64,000 nucleotides of DNA from NCBI GenBank assembly GCA_023079485.1, contig CM041090.1, positions 3,077,163 through 3,141,162 on the forward strand, given 5' to 3'. The stretch comes from Archilochus colubris (Eukaryota > Chordata > Aves > Apodiformes > Trochilidae). Below are positions 37,570-50,247 of the stretch, piece after piece (positions within the stretch are counted from its first letter, which is position 1; every line of letters starts with the position of its first letter). The translations under genes and the position numbers were made by a program. The notes under the pieces are model-generated. The model was not told the origin of the DNA and ran no database searches. It worked only from the letters and a program-made list of their open reading frames with translations.

Positions 37570-39474
37570 CACCTGTAAGGAGCAATTATTTACTTAGCTG
37601 CCCTAATACCCTCACTGGAATTGGCTGTTTACTAACCAGAGGAAGATCAAAAACTGCACATGAAAGTAAGAAAAAAGAGATTTTGGGGGCGAGTGTGGGA
37701 AGTATTTACCTTGCTGACAGTTTGGGGGCATCTCTCACTCATCACAGTCAGTGTTAAAGCAGAAAGAGAGACAACAAAGTGAGTCTACTGGAGCACCAGA
37801 CTGCTGCTGCTGGATTAGAGTGATGCTACTGCAGCAATGGCTGTAGAGGTGGAGGGAAAGGAGATGGATTTTTGCTGCTCAGAGAGTTGAATATGGGTGG
37901 TGCATTTGCCAGGGACAATCCTTCATGCCTAGGGGATTACATGGAGTTACTCAGTAATTCCCAGTCCAGAGTACTGAAAAGCAGCAATAGTCCCTGCAGA
38001 ACCATTCTTCTCATAACCCTGCTGTTATTAGAAGCTTTCCTCCCCCTCGTGGTATTTAAAAATTAAAATGGGACTGGTCCATAATCCTCTGGCTGCCAGG
38101 AGGAAGTGGCACCTAATCCAGCAGCTGTGTCACAGCCATTATTACCACTGCTAGCCCTGGATGGTCCTTTTCCCTGTACTCTTACTAACTGCTGAACATG
38201 GAATAAATCCAGCAAGAAAGGGGGTCCAAGACAGTCCTGAGAAGACAGCTCAGACCTGAAATCAACTCAGTACCCAGATCTCCAGGACACCTCTCCCAAG
38301 CATCACAAGGTCCTGCAATAAACTGGGAGGTGGCCCTGCAAACCCTGTCCCTGCACTGCACACAGATCTCTATCCTCTCCCACCCTTGCAGGCCCTTGGG
38401 GGGACCACCCATCTCCCCAGCCATGGCTTTGTTTTTCCTCTTGAAACAGCTTCAAATGGGGCACTTCAGAGGGCTGAAAAGTCTACTTTGCACGTGTGGT
38501 TCTGTGGGAGCCTTTGATTACCCTTCAGATATTTTTAGAGCCCCTTGTGAATGAGCTGGTGCTCTGTTTGTGTGGCAAACAAAAAGCTCTGTGAGGAGCA
38601 GCCTCTGGTCCCCTGTGCCAACAGCTCTGCACCATCTTGGAGCCCAGACCCATGGCACTGCCCTGACACCTACTCCAGCCCTCTGACTGAAATACTTCTG
38701 GGGGGCACCCACTTAAACCCAGCTCACCTTCTCCCTCCCACCTTGAGAGAGGCAGAGAGGGAAGACAGTCCCCCCAGGAAGCATTTCAAAGCTGCTCTGG
38801 TTATGCCTGCAAGCCCTTAGCATCCAAAGCACCACAATCCTGCTCCTGTTTCCAGGAAGAGACAAGGCACTGAGTTTTTTGCTAAATCAAGTTTGAAGTG
38901 CCAGCTGCTAACAACAGCCATCTCCATAGAGCATGTCCAGGACACCAGCAGAGCTGGGGATGAGCATGCCAGGCTTTAATGCTATGACAACCAGCCCAGA
39001 GGAATTTTTCAATTTCCTTTTCCACTCACACTGACATAAGGCTCAGCAGTCCTAAAAATAAAGGGCATATTTAGCTCCAAATCAGATAAATTGGTGCAAG
39101 CTTTCCTTCCTGACTCTGGCTCAGATCATGCACTTTCCTTGAAGGGATCTTGCTTTTAAGTCCTTGGTTTGAAGTTATCAGCAAGGAGGCTGCTGACTGC
39201 CAATGGTGGTGGCCAAGTGTCCACGGTAAAAAAAACACTTCTAGGAAATGAGATTACAAATCAGCAATGAATTTCATGCTCCACTCTTACTCTTCACACA
39301 TGGCTCAGCTGCTGAAAATGAAGCATCCTCCTGCTTTATGTGCTGCCAATGTACCAGCAAAGGGAAAAATCCTAGAGATAGGGTTTCCATCACTGGCTGT
39401 AGAGTACCCAGCAAACCCAGAGCCTGTTAAATTGGAGCTTGAGAGCTGACAAACACCAGGGTTTTGCTTACTGC

Positions 39475-39505
<31 letters not shown>

Positions 39506-40808
39506 AACAAAGAGCCATTTTAAATCACTTCAGTGAAAGCTGCCAGAAAATGGCAGATTGTTCCAAAGATTTGGACTGCCTGATGACTTCAAGGAAAGCC
39601 ACCTTTTCTATTGGATCACTAATTTTGGGCAATTTTCACCTCTAAATATGGCTATCTCTCACTTCCAGCCTCAGTGCCTGCTGTCCCTGGTTAAAACTGT
39701 GGGACATTCACTCTGAAAACCAAAACTTCTGGACAGCCCAGCACCTGTGGGGTCTGACGTGTCCACAGGTCTGGAGGCCCTCGAAGCCCAAACCTCCCTC
39801 AAAGTTTCAATTTCCACCAAAATTTCCTTTCCTTCTGGAGCACCAGAAAGCACTGGAACCTGGCAACCAGAACAGCCATGAGTGGACTTTGCAGTGGGTT
39901 AAAGTCTGAGATGTATTCCAGTGAAAACACAAAGGGGGGAATTGAGGTTAAAAACCTTTTTTTACTGTATTCAGCTTTTCCCGCCATTTACAGCTGAGGG
40001 ACCGACTGCTTCAGCTGGAAGGTTTGGGGGTTTTTTGCCTCTGTTTTCCTGTGGCTACAGCTTGTACCCTGTAGTAAGGTTGACCTAAAACAGGCATAAA
40101 ACAAGCCTAAAACTGCTGTGCAAACCTCAACTGCAGTGAAGGATGGTCCTGTACTTCTTCTCAGCTGTGGGGTGCAGCAGCCAGGCCGAGCTTCAAGGAG
40201 GCAATGGTTGCAGTTTTGAGAGCAGTTTGGTCAGAAAATGCTACTCATAGCCCAGTGTTAACCCACAGAGAAGTGCTTGTTTCAGAGACTGGATCCCTCA
40301 CCTGAACTTGCAGCAGATACAAGAACCTCCACGTCCAAAATTACTCAAAAAAATTCATCAAACTGTGTTACAAGTCTCACCTTTAGTCAATCCAGCGTGG
40401 ATCCAGCCTCAGCCAAAACTCTCATGTCGAAGAAGAATCTAGAATCAGACCAGCCCTTCCTGTAGACAGGTAGAAAAAGCCCAGCTTCCTCTGGCTTTGG
40501 AGCAGGCAGAGCTCATGAGAAGACTCCATCCTTCCATGGATGCACCACTGCAGCCTTGGAACAGCTCTGGAGGGACTCGAGTGATGCAGCTCCATCCCAG
40601 GACATGCTGCTCCCCATGGTGAGGAGGGGGAGCGAGGGGCTGCAGTCACACTCAGCACCTGAGGGATGAGTCAGGGGCTGCAACTCCTGGATAATTGGCA
40701 CTGGACCTGCTCCTTCCAGTCATGGGCTGAGGGAGTGCACCAGCTCAGATGCCCTTCTGGGAAAATGAAGTTAGTCTTCAGGAACGCCAAGATTTCACCA
40801 CCCAATTT
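37570..40808. other. Intergenic, no gene seen; long poly(A) run at 39475-39502
   Basis: A near-pure A-run of about 27 bases lies at 39475-39502. I looked upstream of it for a processed gene copy and found no recognisable coding sequence or flanking duplication. The rest shows no exon-like frames. Confidence 0.5.
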
Positions 40809-40826
40809 GGTAAATTTAAATGTTTT

Positions 40827-40832
40827 TTTATT
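40827..40832 (-). terminator. PRDM11: Candidate distal poly(A) signal of PRDM11
   Basis: AATAAA on the - strand (TTTATT on +), followed downstream on the - strand by a TTGGGTGGTG GT-rich element. Confidence 0.5.
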
Positions 40833-41058
40833 AACAATCATTTTACATTACAAGGATAATATGACAAAAGGAAGGTTCTCGTGTACATACTATGATATAT
40901 CAACATAGCTCTATTCGTATCCAGTGTCCTAGGTCCTTTCACACAGGTACTATAAAGCATAGTCTGTAAAGTAATAACATTTTAATGTTCTCCAAAAGTG
41001 ATATTAACATATTAATACATATGTAGTAATAGACATCTAGATATTTTTCTCTCGTTTT

Positions 41059-41094
41059 GTGTGTGTGTGTGTGTGTGTGTGGTGGGTGGGTGGG
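41059..41094. repeat. (TG)n microsatellite followed by (GGTG)n
   Basis: A TG run at about 41059-41081 passes directly into a GTGGGTGGGTGGGTG tract. Confidence 0.9.
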
Positions 41095-41339
41095 TGAGAG
41101 ACCACTTGAAACAGTTCAGCAGGGCTGTGCTCAGGGGTGGACATGGAGAGATTGGAGATAAAAACCTCTCGTTCCAGGAGTAGAGATGCGTTTTTGCCAA
41201 CAGTCGGGTGAGTCTATTGAGGATGCCATGACTGGCAGAAAAACTCTGTAGCCCTCCTTATAGCATTGGGGTCATTACAGCATATGAGACGTGGTTTTTT
41301 TCCCTCTCACACCACCCCCACCCCCCCGCAGCCCAGCGA

Positions 41340-41560
41340 GCTTATTCGACATGAGGTGCAGTGCATGGCACGGGCGGGACGACCGCGGGCTGAGCGTCAG
41401 TGGCGTCCAAAGGAGGTGGGGTTGGGAGCAAGGAAAATGTCTCTGAGGTTCGTGAGGTGCCGGGGAGGTCCCCGCCGGCGCCATGCGGCCGAGCGAGCGG
41501 GGAGCTGCCAGCGGGCGGGTTGTGTCTGAGGTGGATTACCAGTTGTGTGGAGGAGAGAGG
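41340..41560. promoter_or_regulatory. CpG-dense patch
   Basis: CpG is locally dense (for example GGGCGGGACGACCGCGGG near 41370 and CCGCCGGCGCCATGCGGCCG near 41473), unlike the depleted surroundings. It lies inside the presumed PRDM11 3' UTR. It may be an orphan CpG island or promoter, or simply a GC-rich UTR segment. I see no gene starting here. Confidence 0.4.
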
Positions 41561-42969
41561 CCTGGGAGAGGGCACCAAGGTGTGTGGCAGGGCTGGGGGT
41601 TGGGTGGGGTGGGGGGAAGCTTGCACAGCGTCTGCTGGTGCAATCCCAGTGTAAGAAGTCATTCGGCAGTCGGAATGGCAGCTCACCCTCCTCCCGGCAA
41701 GGGAAACAACAAACACCGAGGGGTGAGGCGGCTGCCAGGCCCGGCACGGAGCTGTCAAGGCAGACAAGACCGCCGTGCCTCCCCTTCCCCCATCATGGGG
41801 AAGCAGCACGGTGACCCCACCGCTCACTGCCAGCCCGGCCAGAGGCACTTCTTGGGACCACCATGTGCCAGCCAAGGGCTTCAACCCTGCAGCAAGGTCG
41901 GTGCCCTACAGCTGGCTATGTGAGGGGAGACATGGAGGGATGAGGTGGCTGCCGTCCATCCCACGGACATTGGCACTCAGGGAAGGCCAATCCATTGCCT
42001 GGATCCATCCCCAGTACCTACACGGAAATGCCTGTCAGGCAAAGGCAGGGTGTCTCTCTGCATGGGCAGGACAAGAGGGTTGCACCAAGAGGGTGCCGCA
42101 ATGTCAACGCCCAAAGGCACACACGCGACACCGACCGCGTCTTCCACGCAATCACATCGTTCCCTTTCCTCCAGAAAAAAAATAAAAAACCTTGGCCAGG
42201 CAGGCTGCTCACTGCCAGAGGAGAGGCTCTGTGAGACCCGAGCGAGTGGAGCAGCTCCTGCAGCAGAGCAGTGGGCGGCCTGACCCCACACACGCCTCCA
42301 CAATGGAACCCACACGCTCCCAATCCTTATCGCTCCCAATTTAAGGTCCCTTTTCATCTGTGCTGCTCCAGCTCTGTGCGCCATACCTGCCTCCTCTGGC
42401 CGTGCAGCAGCAACCCTCCCTCTGCTTAGTAATGCCTTTGCTCTCCTGCTGCCCCTTCCCCAGCGCCGTGGCTGCCTGAGCCCCATGGGTGAACCCTGGC
42501 TCTGGCTGGTGCTGCGAGAGGACCTGCTGGTCCCCCCGGCAGCGTGCTGCTGGCTGCTGAGGAAGGGCAGGTGGAGCAGCAGAAAGCCAAGCTGCCTACA
42601 CCACTGCCTACAGTTGCCAACTGCATCCGTGCAGGGACAGAAAAGTGCATATGAGGGTGGGATATGTGTCTGTCCAAGTGTGAACACACAGGACCTCAGC
42701 CAGAGGCTTGCTCAGAACACAAGGACACTCGAGCGTTTTCCCCCACCAAGACATTCCCCTATTACACAAACCTTATTTAGCACTTGGTTAACATGCCAGC
42801 AAGGAAACCCCTTGCCCTAACCACAGCAAAGCCCCTCCATAAGAGTGCTATACATGTAAATGTAGGCCTCAGTGTATGGCTAAAACTATCCCAAAGTCCA
42901 AAGTCTTCAGTGTTACGTGCCTTGTGCCAGAACACAGGGCCAGCCTTACACAAGGGTGGTTGAGACTAT

Positions 42970-43150
42970 CTCTATATTATATCTTTATATCTATCGAAAA
43001 CATAGAAATATATAAATATATAGGATTTTATTTATAGATATATAAGCATGTGATTTTAATCTTTTGTACTGTGTGTATATGTATGGGGATGTGCGTATAT
43101 ACAATATATAACCATATGCATATGTACTGTATACATACACTAGCTTACAT
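42970..43150. repeat. AT-rich low-complexity tract (TATA-type)
   Basis: A run of TATAT/ATAGATAT/TGTATAT words without a fixed unit. It lies in the presumed PRDM11 3' UTR. Confidence 0.7.
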
Positions 43151-46100
43151 GCACACACATCATACATGTCTCCAAGGGAGACAGGAATTGCATAGGCATT
43201 ACTGCATTGAATACAATGGCTGGGGGAGCAACGTACCATTTCTCTGCTTTTAAGACCTCTTTCAACAGGGCTGAGAGGAGAACCTGCAAAAGCAGAGGCT
43301 GTTGATGCTTATTTGCGAGCCAGCAGCTCTTCCCCGCTGGCCAAATAAACAGCAGTCCTCATGAGATAAGAAAAGGGGACCCTGAAGACCCTTGCAGGCC
43401 ACCTGGTTCAGTTTGTGCTGTGAGAAAGAGATGTACCAAGCCTGAATTACACCTAAGGAGTTGCATCAGCAAAAGCGTGGCCAACATGGGGGCCAACATC
43501 ACTGCATTCAGCTCGAGACCCCAGACAGACAACATGCCCACCATGTCCCCTCACAACCCCCACATTGCCTCCCACATGCTTTTGCTGGTATGGGAAGAGC
43601 TTTGGTCTCTTTTGAGGTTTATCCCTGCTGAGTTCAGTCTCGTGGCCAGAGGGCCTGGGGCCCCCCGCAGCCACTGGTGAGCCCTGTAGAAGGGCATGTC
43701 TGCCATGTGCTTCATGGGTTTCTGCTTCACAACAGGGGGAAGAGCGACAAGAGGAGGTTGAGCTTTTCCTCAAGGGAGCTTGAGCACAAAGCAGGGAGGG
43801 GAAACCAGCAACCAAAAAGCCCGTGGGCCCGAAATACAAACTCGAGGGTCTGGAGAGCGTGTATTATTCACAGTCAGATGCCACAGCTAAGACATGGGCC
43901 GGGGGGGGGAGGAGAGAATGAAGAGTTCACTTGAGAAAAACTAACCCCTGCTCTCTTTGCAGCCTAAGCAGTTTAAGATGCTGTGAACACCTTGGACACA
44001 ACATCCTCCCATGCAGAAGGAGCAGCAGCGATTCAACGCGAGGCGTGACGGTCTCTGAGCTGAGGACTCTCTGAGCCCTCCCTGTGCCTCCCCTGCCCTC
44101 TCTGCTGCACAGAGGTTTGCCAACAGGGCACTGAGATTCACCTTCTCCCCAGACAGGCTGGGCAGGCGGGGCACTGAGAAGCCAGGGGCACTTTGCATTG
44201 GTATTCCTCCCTCCTCCCTATCTAGCTCCTGCCGGCAGTCACGTTCCCATCCACAGATTATCCATGGGAGCAACGCCTACAGATTTGAGATAGGCAGGTA
44301 AACCTAAAGGGACAGCTTGCAAAGCACCTGCATTTGTCTAGGACAAAGGCTGGATTTATTTCCTGACATGGCAGGTGATAGGGAAGTGTCTGGGGTGGGG
44401 GAGCTGGGCTGGCTGCCCCGCCAGTGCAAGGGGTCTCAGACCTTTCCCATCACAGTTATCTGCAACAGGCCATGGCATGAGGCATGCTTCCTACCAACAG
44501 CACCCACAGGTGCTCCTAAAGTTATCTCCAAAAGAAACAAGCACTTTCCCTTTGCCAGCTGACTGATCGGAGAAAAAAAACCCCACCACTAGGTGCACAT
44601 TTTGCTCTGCCATCAGGAATAAGAGCAGCTGGTGAAAGATGTTGTAGATGAGAGCGGGACTGGAAAACAAACCAAAGGAAAGGAGTGACAGATGAAAGGA
44701 ACAATTTCTGAACAAGCTGCTGGCAGCTCTTACCTCACCAACAAGGCAAGGCACCATCTTCTCTCCAGTGGCAAAACTGAAGAGGCTCAGAGCAGGAGTT
44801 GTAAACAGGCCTCTCAGGCTGGCTCAGCACAAGCCCTGGGGTTATGTTCCTGCCTGCAAAGGTGTCTGGGGACTGTCCCATCCCTCCATCTAGGCCAGGC
44901 ACTTAGAAGGGCCTCTGTGACAGTCAGCTGCTGAAGAGCTTTCACTGGTGCAAACAGAAAGGCAGGTGAATTTTTTCCCCCCACAAAGAGCTATGTAGTC
45001 AATCAAGGGAAAGAAAAAAATTAATAAAAAACAAAACCAAGGGAGAGGGGAAACTGTTTTTACAGCCTCTCCACCAGCCACAGCAGCTTGCATCAAGGAT
45101 CTTGGTTACTTCTGCTTCTGCTGCCATGTGCAGGCTCAACAAGGAACTGTCCCTCCTTGCCCATTCCCCTCTGGTGCATCAATTTACCTCTTGCTTCCAA
45201 CATTCACCTGCCCCATCTCTGGGTCAGAGCAGTAATCACTCTAGATTTTATTTTTCTTTTTTTTACATCTCCTCAAATTTTAACTAAAAGGAGGCTGCCA
45301 ACTAACTCCCCAGCAGGGAGCAGCTCTACGAGTTTGGTGGCAGCACCCAGAGCAAAGCTGACTCACGAATCCTGGCGGCCTGCAAGCACCTTCGTGTGGA
45401 GAGATTCCTATTTTATGGTCATTTATTTGCAAACAAACGCCCAAGGATGCAGAGCTGGTGGAGGGTTTTCCAGTTTCATTTTTTTGCTCCTCTAGATGAA
45501 CGGGGCCAATTTGATCATATCATTGATTGGGAAAGACAGGAGAAAAAATGCAAACAAAGCCTTTTTTTTTCCTTTTTTTTTTTTTTTGCTTGGTAGGTGA
45601 TGCATATCAATGCCCCTGCACTCGTGATGCCCTGACCTAGCTCTGGAAGTTTCCATGAGGACCACAGGAAGGCTGCACGTGCCACCTGAGGTAAGGCGTT
45701 GGGGACAGGGAGTAAGTGCTACGGAGGGTATGCTGCCTGCCCAGCCCTCACCTCTACATTCACAGGGTCCATCCTACTCTCCCCTCAGCCCATCCAGCCT
45801 AAGAGCCTCGTTTGACAGCAAAGGAGGCAGAATCAGGACACAAGGACTGGACACCACCAGTGCTCCAGGCAGGCTCCGTCCCTCCTCGGTCCCATAGGGA
45901 CAGAGGGGAAACGCTTCCAGAACTCTCAGCACTGGACTAGCTGCTCCCATGGGATCTGAAAGCTGAGCCAGTAAGTAGGGGCTTGGCTGCAGGCCTCTGG
46001 CTAGCACTGGCTGCCAAGTTGTGCTGAGGGCAAGGGGGTTTAGCAGGAGGTGAGACAGACCTAGGTAGAAGTGCGTGTTTTCCCGGGGAAGACAGTGCGT

Positions 46101-46504
46101 GAACCCTGGCAGTGAAAGTGACTCCAAGAGAAATCGGTTCCAAACATGCTACATCTCCATTGAAAACAAACAAAAAAAAGTTTAAAAAATAAAATAATAT
46201 AATATATATATATATATTTATATAAATGAAAAGCTATCAACTAGCAGCAACGGTTCTAGAGATATCTTAGCACCAAGACCAAAGGGCAGGGGGGTAACAG
46301 GAGAAAGGAAAGGTTCAGTGTTGCTGATACCACCATCATGTTTCCAAACAACACAGCTTGGCACAAAGCTCATCCCTCTGGGAAGGGAGAACGTGTTGCC
46401 TCAGACACCTTCTGGACAACAAGTTCTCACTCCCACGATGGTCTGGTCAGGTTGGTGCTGTCCATGCCACATCAGCAGGGCAAGGCACTAGCATCTGTGG
46501 AGTT

Positions 46505-46613
46505 TTTGCACCTTGTTTGTTTGTGGTTTCTTTTTTTGTTTGTTTGTTTTTTAGTTTTTTGGTTGTTTGTTTTTTAATTTTTTTTTTTAAATTTTTTTTT
46601 TTTTTTTTTTCTC
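46505..46613. repeat. T-rich (TTTG)n low-complexity tract
   Basis: About 110 bases of TTTGTTTG and poly(T), which is A-rich with AAAC repeats on the PRDM11 sense strand. Confidence 0.85.
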
Positions 46614-47136
46614 TTCTAACCTGAAGTGATACTGTGTGAATACCTGGAGCTCATTTACTTTAAAAGCATAAAACAAAGAAGAACCCCAAGCCGACAGAAC
46701 AACCTCTTTGTGATGGAAGGTGCAAGTCCCCCCTTCACATTTCAGCTGGACTCTGCATCTCTTCAAGAAAAGAAGTATTTCACAGAAAGAAGCAGAGCAT
46801 CCCTTCTTCCTGCTGTCATCAGTCTGCTGTGCTGTGGAACATGTTATCTTGGTCACAAGAGAATACGTGAACCTTTGTAGGACATCATCACATGAATATA
46901 ATCCAAGATAATCTTGCATTGATAGCTCCTGCCACCAAACCGCAGCAGGTTTTTCTTTCAGTCATTCCAAAAAAGAAACAAAACAAAACAAAAGCCCCAC
47001 AACAATCTAGGATTATAAAGACAGAGTATAAATAATGTAAATTAGAATATATTTTTTAAGCCTTTGAATCTCTGCCCAGAGATGGCTCTTGACTCATTGG
47101 CTGTCTAGCTTCCACAGCAGCCCTGGTTTCGAATGA

Positions 47137-47165
47137 ATAGTTGTATATATATATATATATATTTT
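47137..47165. repeat. (TA)n microsatellite
   Basis: A TA dinucleotide run of about 12 units in the presumed PRDM11 3' UTR. Confidence 0.85.
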
Positions 47166-48082
47166 ATCTCCTACAATATAAAAATATAAATGCAAAAATT
47201 TCCCCCTGCCTTCTCTATTTTGCTATTTTATAGTCTGCACATGACACCATGTTATAATATATGCATGATAGACTGGTACTACAGTTATCATAAAAAGAGC
47301 TGAAAGCCAAGTGTTACTCTACAGCCCAAAAAGTAGTGAGAACTGAGAAAGGGGCATCACAGTTTAGTGGAGGCATTTGTTTCTAAAGTAGAAGAAAAAC
47401 CTAAAACCATGCCCCCAGCCTTTCCCTCCTGCCAGTAACCTCTGCAAGTAAAGAAAGCTCCTACTCAAGCAAAGAGAACTGGATGGAGCTGAAGGGCTGG
47501 GAGCAACATAAACGCATGGGATGCTCTGTCGGAAACCATAAATCTGACCGTCGTCAACAAAAGGCTCAAATGGCTCAATAAGTGGACTCAACAACAGAAA
47601 GAGAGGCAGAGATTAAAACTGAGGAGAGGGGGGGTGGGGGTGGGGGAACCCAACCAAACAACCCCAAAACAACACAACACAAAAAAACCCAACCAAACAA
47701 ACAGACAACACACATACAAAGGAAACTGCTGGGAGGGAAGATGAAGCTGACAAAGACCCGTCGTCTAGCTTATAGATCATTAGGTTTGAACATGTAGAGT
47801 ATGGCCCCAGCACATGCTTCTACAGAATGAAATGTTGCCACCTACACTGCAGCTGCCATGGTTGGAGACACCAGTTAAATGTCTAAACATTGTCTCAAAT
47901 CTTTTAAAATTCTGCTTAGCTTCTATCAGACGCACATCGTCTTAATTTTTAAATTTTTCAGTGTGGGTTTTTCCTTAATATATATAATATATATATATTT
48001 TATATAATATATCAAAGTTTAGAGTATAGATTAAAACCCCCCAAATTAATTCAACAGCTTTCTGACCCGAGGGCATTCCTTC

Positions 48083-50247
48083 CTAAATATCGGGGTAAAA
48101 CTCAGAGCCGTGGTCCATGCTCTGCAACATCGGCTTCTGCTCGAGGGCTGACATCCTGCTCAGCATTTCAGCTGACAGAGCGTAGCTGTTGCCCGACTTC
48201 TCCTCGAACCAACTATCCAGTGCCCTTTTGCAATCAAAGTTGGCAATGGGAGGTCCATTAACGGAGATGGTCAGGAGATCACTGAGCTGCTCCAGCGTCA
48301 GCCGAGAGCGGTTGTTTTTGCGCACTCTCTGCAGCGCCGTGCGCCCCTTCTCGCAGCAGGCTGATGAGGTGGGAAGGACTTTGAGGATCTGAACCACTTT
48401 ATTGAGGAGGGGGAACCTCTGTTTGTATTTACAAATGTGACTCAGTAAGTCTTTAAAACCGTTTTTGGTATAATAATCCACCTTCAGTTCTCGCCACTCC
48501 ATCAGCAGACTCCCCCGGGTGTCCATCCCCTCTCTGCAAACTTCCCTGGAAAACGATGGGACTGTCTCCAGGTGTTCAAATATTTGTACCATATCCTCCT
48601 TCCCGTAGCTCATGAGCTCATCGGTGCTTCTGGGCCAAGCTGCAAGATCAAATACCTGACAGGCCTTCACAAAAGTCCGGCTCCGGGAATCGAACCTTTG
48701 GGCTAGGATCACCTGGGTTTTCTGGCAAATCTTTTCTCGGATCGATTGGAATTTGGCTTCAGCCACCCGTAGGTTTTTCACAGCGATGCCGTTAAAGCTT
48801 TCACGGAAGTTTTCCTCAAACTCCTGCAGGTACTCCCCAGGAGAGTCTGCTAGCCGGCTGATCTCCTGGATGGCCTCCTCTATTTTATCATCCACCTGTG
48901 ACACCAGAAGGTACTCCCCTTGGAAGACGTAGGCGAGGCGTGAGAGCACAGCAATCACATCCAGCAGGAAGTAGATGAGTTTAATCGACTGATAGTCCAT
49001 CAGGAACTGCAGGAGGGCCAAGGCAATGGCAGAAGCATCTGCCCTTTGGGTCTGGCCACTGACATCTTTGAGATGGGCCACAACCTCAAGGTAGTCCTTG
49101 ATTAGAGCATTGAGCACATTCTGCTCCCCAATGATCCACTTCACTGCTCGAATGTCCCCCAAGAACTCAGTCTCCTCACACAGAGTGGCAGCAGTGACCC
49201 TCAGCTCGCACATGAGTCGGGGGGAGTAACGATAGAAACTGAGCAGTTGCTTCAAATTGTTTTCCAGCTCCTCCAAGCACGGCAGCTCCTTCCCACTGAT
49301 TGCATCCAAAATCTCCAAGTGGGGCCTGTGCACCATAAAGGGTAGGCAGAGAAGCCAGGGCAAGGTCTTTCTTATTGTCATGAACAAGTTGGCTCTCAGG
49401 CTGGCAGTAATGTTAGCACCGTCAACTCCTAAGCCAATAGTTGGCTTCTCATCCTGCAGTCGTATTCCCAGGCTGGAAAAAGCCCTGTCTAATGCTTGGA
49501 GGTAACTGTCTGTTGTAGAAAAGCCCAGCTCCTGAAGAGAGAGGAACTCAGTTGCTGGAGGCCCATCACTGCTGGTGTACTGCACGTAGACCGCGACGGT
49601 GTCTGCCAACAAATCATCACTCTGCCCATCCAGAATGATGCTGAGGAAGGGAGACTGCCGGATGCGTTCCACCAGGTCCTCCCGAAGAGCCCGGGCGATG
49701 TGGTGGATTAAGATCTGGCAGTCTCCCTCGTTCATGTACTGATCCACCACCTTGAGCTCACACTTTCTCAGTAGTTCTGCCAGAGGACGAAAGTCATAGT
49801 AGGGCCTGCCCTCTAGGGCCAGGTGGTAGGCTGTGTTAAAGAGCAGGGTCATGTTTCGGCACATCTCTTCTGTCTTCTCCGGGTGCATCCTGAGCTTGTA
49901 AAGCTGCAGGCACTTCTTGTGGAGGTTGCTCTGGCTGTGAAGCTTTATCGTGTGTATCTTGAACTGCTTTGAGCCAATGATGAAGGCTGAAGTCCGAGAG
50001 GATTGCACCGTGTACTGCCTGCAGACGTGGCACCACATTTCATTCAGTGTCGGGGAGTACCGCAGAAACCAAAACTTTTTAAGCCACTCTTGCTTAAAGC
50101 GTCGTATCCTCCGGCCCGTTGCAGAAGACATCTTGGAAGGCTCATCTGTAGCAGCAATCATGTCATTGGAAACTGATTCATCAGCCGAATCCACCTCTTG
50201 GTCATCATCTTCCATGATGGTGGGAACAGAGATGATGCTTTCTGAAG
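48083..50247 (-). CDS. PRDM11: PRDM11 terminal exon encoding a domesticated hAT transposase-like domain
   Basis: A 2165-nt exon, open throughout, that enters in phase 1. Eleven residues precede M1 of the 710-residue hAT-like part. In that numbering: an acidic start (1-20); a BED/TTF-like zinc finger (C62, C65, H93, H99); then a ribonuclease-H-like transposase body. The body has [11 protein letters not shown] (first acidic site D196), GLGVDGAN (D265), a C290/H296/H299 cluster and AVKWIIGEQ (W360, E364). The hAT C-terminal dimerisation signature spans about 601-653, with [30 protein letters not shown] and LLTIS. The acceptor is TTTTTTCTTACAG. hAT transposases cut and paste DNA. No terminal inverted repeats flank this exon, the frame is intact and it is spliced to a PR-domain gene, so a host role in chromatin or DNA binding is likely. 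Whether catalysis survives is unknown. Confidence 0.88.

Larger units (their letters stand above)
40809..48082 (-). other. PRDM11: Probable long 3' UTR of the PRDM11 hAT-containing transcript
   Basis: On the - strand this follows the stop codon at 48083. It is free of CR1 and of coding frames with recognisable domains. It has AT-rich blocks at 42970-43150, 46180-46215, 47140-47170 and 47975-48015, and ends at a good poly(A) site: AATAAA at 40832-40827 with a GT-rich stretch following on the - strand. Earlier - strand AATAAA signals near 45421, 44352 and 43030 could give shorter forms. The UTR call is inference from layout and signals, not from transcripts. Confidence 0.5.

Noticed and set aside
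41342..42687. Overlapping 100-236-residue frames on both strands (for example 41342-41884 and 41977-42687, - strand)
   Set aside because: They sit in a GC-rich stretch where stops are rare, occur in several frames at once, and show no domain, conserved motif or splice pattern.
48083..50215. The hAT-like reading frame as an autonomous, mobile hAT transposon
   Set aside because: I found no short terminal inverted repeats or 8-bp duplications around it, and it has a proper splice acceptor in phase with PRDM11. Domestication explains it better.
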